A DNA stretch of 7,285 bases from Bacteroidales bacterium (GTDB taxonomy: Bacteria > Bacteroidota > Bacteroidia > Bacteroidales > VadinHA17), in contig JABUEV010000117.1 in NCBI GenBank assembly GCA_013314865.1, positions 1 through 7,285 of the forward strand, in the 5' to 3' direction. The stretch's first letter is position 1. Each line of letters begins with the position of its first letter. The notes beneath the pieces are model-generated. The model did not search any database. It was not told where the DNA came from and saw nothing but the letters and a program-made list of their open reading frames with translations. Both the position numbers and the translations under genes were made by a program. Below are positions 5,188 through 7,285 of this stretch, piece by piece.

Positions 5188-6018
5188 TTAGGTGAATGTG
5201 TTTATAGTTTTTCTGATTGCGATAAGTCGTTTCAATAACGGCTCAAGTCTGTCAAGCTTAAGCATGTTTGCACCATCCGATTTTGCAATGGCAGGCTCAG
5301 GATGGGTTTCCAGGAAAATGCCATCAGCTCCGACGCTTATGGCAGCTCTCCCTATCGTTTCTATCATCTCAGGATTGCCGCCTGAAATACCGGTCGCCTG
5401 GTTTGGCTGCTGAAGGGAGTGAGTAATGTCCATTATGACCGGAAAGCCTGTCTGCTTCATCCATGTTATGTTTCTGAAATCCACCACAAGGTCCTGGTAA
5501 CCAAACATGTTTCCCCTGTCGGTCAGCATAATATTATCGTTACCTGCGTCAAGTACTTTTTCCACGGCAAATTTCATTGACTGACCGGAAAGGAACTGCC
5601 CCTTCTTAATGTTTATCCATTTGCCTGTCCTTGCGGCCGCAGTCAGCAAATCTGTCTGCCGGCACAAAAAAGCCGGGATCTGAAGTATATCAACATAATT
5701 TGCAGCTACATCTGCCTCAGAGGGATTATGTCTTTCTGTTATTACAGGAATATTGTAATCCCTTCTCACCATGTCAAGAATTTCAAGTGCTTTCAGGTCG
5801 CCAATTCCTGTAAATGAATCTCCCTTTGAACGGTTTGCTTTCCTGTATGAGGCTTTAAAGATGAATGGTAATTCGTATTTACCTGCAATTTCTGTTATTT
5901 CTTGCGCAATACTGAAAACCATCTCATCTGATTCAACCACACATGGACCTGCAATAAGCAGAAAATTATTGCCTTCAGTGTATTTTAGTCCGGGGATCTC
6001 TTTGATGCCTTTTGACAT
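5188..6018 (-). CDS. kdsA: 3-deoxy-8-phosphooctulonate (KDO-8-phosphate) synthase, metal-dependent type
   Basis: KdsA condenses phosphoenolpyruvate with D-arabinose 5-phosphate to give KDO-8-phosphate, the precursor of the inner-core sugar of lipopolysaccharide; it acts in the cytoplasm. The 276-residue product has the family motifs IAGPCVVES (22-30), FKASYRKANRS (54-64), QIPAFLCRQTDL (113-124), NIKKGQFLS (136-144), LTDRGNMFGYQDLVVD (165-180), DITHSLQQP (197-205) and IFLETHPEP (234-242). Cys26, His200, Glu237 and Asp248 match the four metal ligands of the Aquifex enzyme (Cys11, His185, Glu222, Asp233) with one constant offset of 15, which places it in the metal-dependent class; the E. coli enzyme has Asn in place of Cys. 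The usual TD-x-HE loop reads TERHN at 94-98, an unusual variant. The related DAHP synthases were considered, but ANRS and the whole alignment favour KdsA. Rho-type or intrinsic terminators are not seen before the next gene, 18 bases on. The ATG at 6018 fits the family length. Confidence 0.95.
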   Translation of the reverse strand: MSKGIKEIPGLKYTEGNNFLLIAGPCVVESDEMVFSIAQEITEIAGKYELPFIFKASYRKANRSKGDSFTGIGDLKALEILDMVRRDYNIPVITERHNPSEADVAANYVDILQIPAFLCRQTDLLTAAARTGKWINIKKGQFLSGQSMKFAVEKVLDAGNDNIMLTDRGNMFGYQDLVVDFRNITWMKQTGFPVIMDITHSLQQPNQATGISGGNPEMIETIGRAAISVGADGIFLETHPEPAIAKSDGANMLKLDRLEPLLKRLIAIRKTINTFT

Positions 6019-6072
6019 AGCGGCTGTAAAGGTAATATTATTTGATGATATTTTCCGGATTAGCTGTGAATA

Positions 6073-7285
6073 TTATTTCCCGTTATAATTGTAATAGTCT
6101 CTCCAGATAGATGACAGTTTTTTTCTTATTTCATCTTCCCTGGGATTACTGCCTGGATTGTAAAAAACTGAACCTTTTAGTTTTTCAGGAAGAAAATTGT
6201 CAGATACAAAGTTACCCTGAAAATCATGTGCATATTTATAATCTTTACTGTATCCCAGGTTTTTCATTAGGCTGGTCGGGGCGTTTCTGAGATGAAGAGG
6301 CACCGGCAGGTCACCTGCATCTTTCACTGCTTCAATTGCTTTTTCTATTGCAATATGTGCCGAGTTGCTTTTAGGCGAAGTAGCCAGATAAACTGCACAT
6401 TCCGACAGTATTATTCTTGATTCAGGCCAGCCAATTACATTCACTGCATCAAATACAGACTGGGCAAGAAGCAGGGCATTCGGATTTGCCAGTCCTATGT
6501 CCTCTGCAGCCAGAATCACCATTCTTCTGGCAATGAATTTAGGGTCTTCGCCTCCTTCAACCATTCTTGCAAGCCAATATACAGCGGCATTTGGATCACT
6601 GCCCCTTATGGATTTGATAAAAGCCGAAATAATATCGTAATGCTGTTCCCCGCTTTTGTCATAAAGGGCAAGGTTTTTCTGAACATGTTTCAGAACTTTT
6701 TCATTGTCTATCACTATTTTTACTGATCCTGTCTCATCTGATTCAGATGACACAACAAGCTCGAGAGCGTTGTACAGCTTCCTGGCATCTCCGCCTGAAA
6801 TCCTGATCAATGCCTCGGGTTCAGCTATTTCAATATCATATTTTGACAGGTAAGCATCTTTTTTCAGTGCATTCCTGAGCAGGATGAGAAGATCTTCCTC
6901 ATTTAACTGGTTCATCACATAAACCTGGCAGCGTGAAAGGAGAGGGGATATAACTTCGAATGACGGGTTTTCCGTAGTTGCACCTATAAGTGTTATTATT
7001 CCCTGTTCAACTGCGCTAAGGAGTGAATCTTGCTGTGATTTGCTGAAACGGTGAATTTCGTCTATAAAAAGTATGGGATTAGGCTGATTGAAAAACTGCT
7101 GTTTTTTTGCTTTTTCAATAGTCTCTCTTACATCTTTTACCCCGGAATGGACGGCACTGAGATGAAAGAAAGGTCTTTTAAGCTGGTTTGCTATTATCCA
7201 TGCAAGTGTGGTTTTGCCAACTCCGGGAGGACCCCATAAAATAAATGACGGTACATTCCCCGATTCTATCACCTTTCTTAATACT
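6073..7285 (-). CDS. rarA: Replication-associated recombination protein A (RarA/MgsA), N-terminus beyond the window
   Basis: RarA is a conserved AAA+ ATPase of the clamp-loader/RuvB-like group that acts at stalled replication forks and binds SSB. The frame is open through the right edge, showing about 403 residues from VLRKVIESGNVPSFILWG onward; by comparison with E. coli about 30-40 N-terminal residues are missing. Seen in order: Walker A GPPGVGKTT (immediately after FILW), Walker B ILFIDEIHRF followed by SKSQQD, sensor 1 GATTENPSF, the arginine-finger region LLSRCQVY, sensor 2 GGDARKLYNALE, then the RarA C-terminal domain with HYDIISAFIKSIRGSDPNAA, GGEDPKFIARRMVILAAEDIG, YLATSPKSNSA and PVPLHLRNAPTSLMKNLGY. 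The GTG at 7272 is the first start-type codon in view but is internal to the domain, so it is not the start. It is followed by kdsA after 54 bases on the same strand, where no convincing promoter is seen, so co-transcription is likely. No defect is visible. Confidence 0.96.
   Translation of the reverse strand, partial: VLRKVIESGNVPSFILWGPPGVGKTTLAWIIANQLKRPFFHLSAVHSGVKDVRETIEKAKKQQFFNQPNPILFIDEIHRFSKSQQDSLLSAVEQGIITLIGATTENPSFEVISPLLSRCQVYVMNQLNEEDLLILLRNALKKDAYLSKYDIEIAEPEALIRISGGDARKLYNALELVVSSESDETGSVKIVIDNEKVLKHVQKNLALYDKSGEQHYDIISAFIKSIRGSDPNAAVYWLARMVEGGEDPKFIARRMVILAAEDIGLANPNALLLAQSVFDAVNVIGWPESRIILSECAVYLATSPKSNSAHIAIEKAIEAVKDAGDLPVPLHLRNAPTSLMKNLGYSKDYKYAHDFQGNFVSDNFLPEKLKGSVFYNPGSNPREDEIRKKLSSIWRDYYNYNGK

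Noticed and set aside
5188..6018. DAHP synthase (aromatic amino acid pathway) as the identity of the kdsA gene.
   Set aside because: Motifs KANRS, QIPAFLCRQTDL and the exact KdsA metal-ligand spacing favour KDO-8-phosphate synthase.
5192..6088. Plus-strand ORFs at 5192-5413, 5631-5813 and 5771-6088.
   Set aside because: They are antisense to kdsA, which has continuous family-wide motif agreement.

Overview
The window looks like ordinary chromosomal housekeeping DNA from a member of the Bacteroidota, probably a Bacteroidales-like or related lineage. Three things point there: two promoters of the Bacteroidota type (TTTG, 19 bases, then a TAnnTTTG-like box), the absence of clear Shine-Dalgarno sequences, and proteins that resemble known Bacteroidota forms (the long QueA, and an orphan PstS-like lipoprotein next to a TPR protein). 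Six protein genes lie on the minus strand. One RNA gene, rnpB, lies on the plus strand between them. The DNA is AT-rich by eye, and intergenic regions are more so.

Layout from high to low coordinates, the direction of minus-strand transcription. 6073-7285 is rarA, an AAA+ replication/recombination factor whose N-terminus runs off the right edge. 54 bases later comes kdsA (5188-6018), which makes KDO-8-phosphate for lipopolysaccharide. 18 bases further is a secreted LolA-like protein (4459-5169). These three probably form one transcript. It meets the end of rnpB head-on; a strong hairpin (4360-4400) and a palindrome (4420-4433) lie in the shared spacer.

rnpB (RNase P RNA, class A, 3957-4343) is essentially certain. 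It has a perfect 11-bp P1 helix, the conserved core segments and its own consensus promoter at 3924-3954. A 219-base divergent spacer with several inverted repeats and a 26-codon basic ORF separates it from queA (2508-3737), which encodes the tRNA queuosine-pathway ribosyltransferase-isomerase in its long form.

Below queA, a predicted promoter (2427-2457) precedes a second probable operon: an 83-residue two-segment membrane protein (2157-2408), an orphan PstS-like lipoprotein (1050-2084) and a signal-peptide-bearing TPR protein truncated by the left edge (1-996). This envelope module is often seen with ExbB/ExbD/TonB genes in Bacteroidota. None are in the window, nor are the Pst permease genes, so the PstS-like protein is probably not part of a classical phosphate importer.

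No mobile element, CRISPR array, tRNA or defence locus was seen. I found no convincing undescribed system. The better leads are the queA-rnpB spacer, the orphan PstS/TPR/membrane module, and an altered active-site loop in KdsA.
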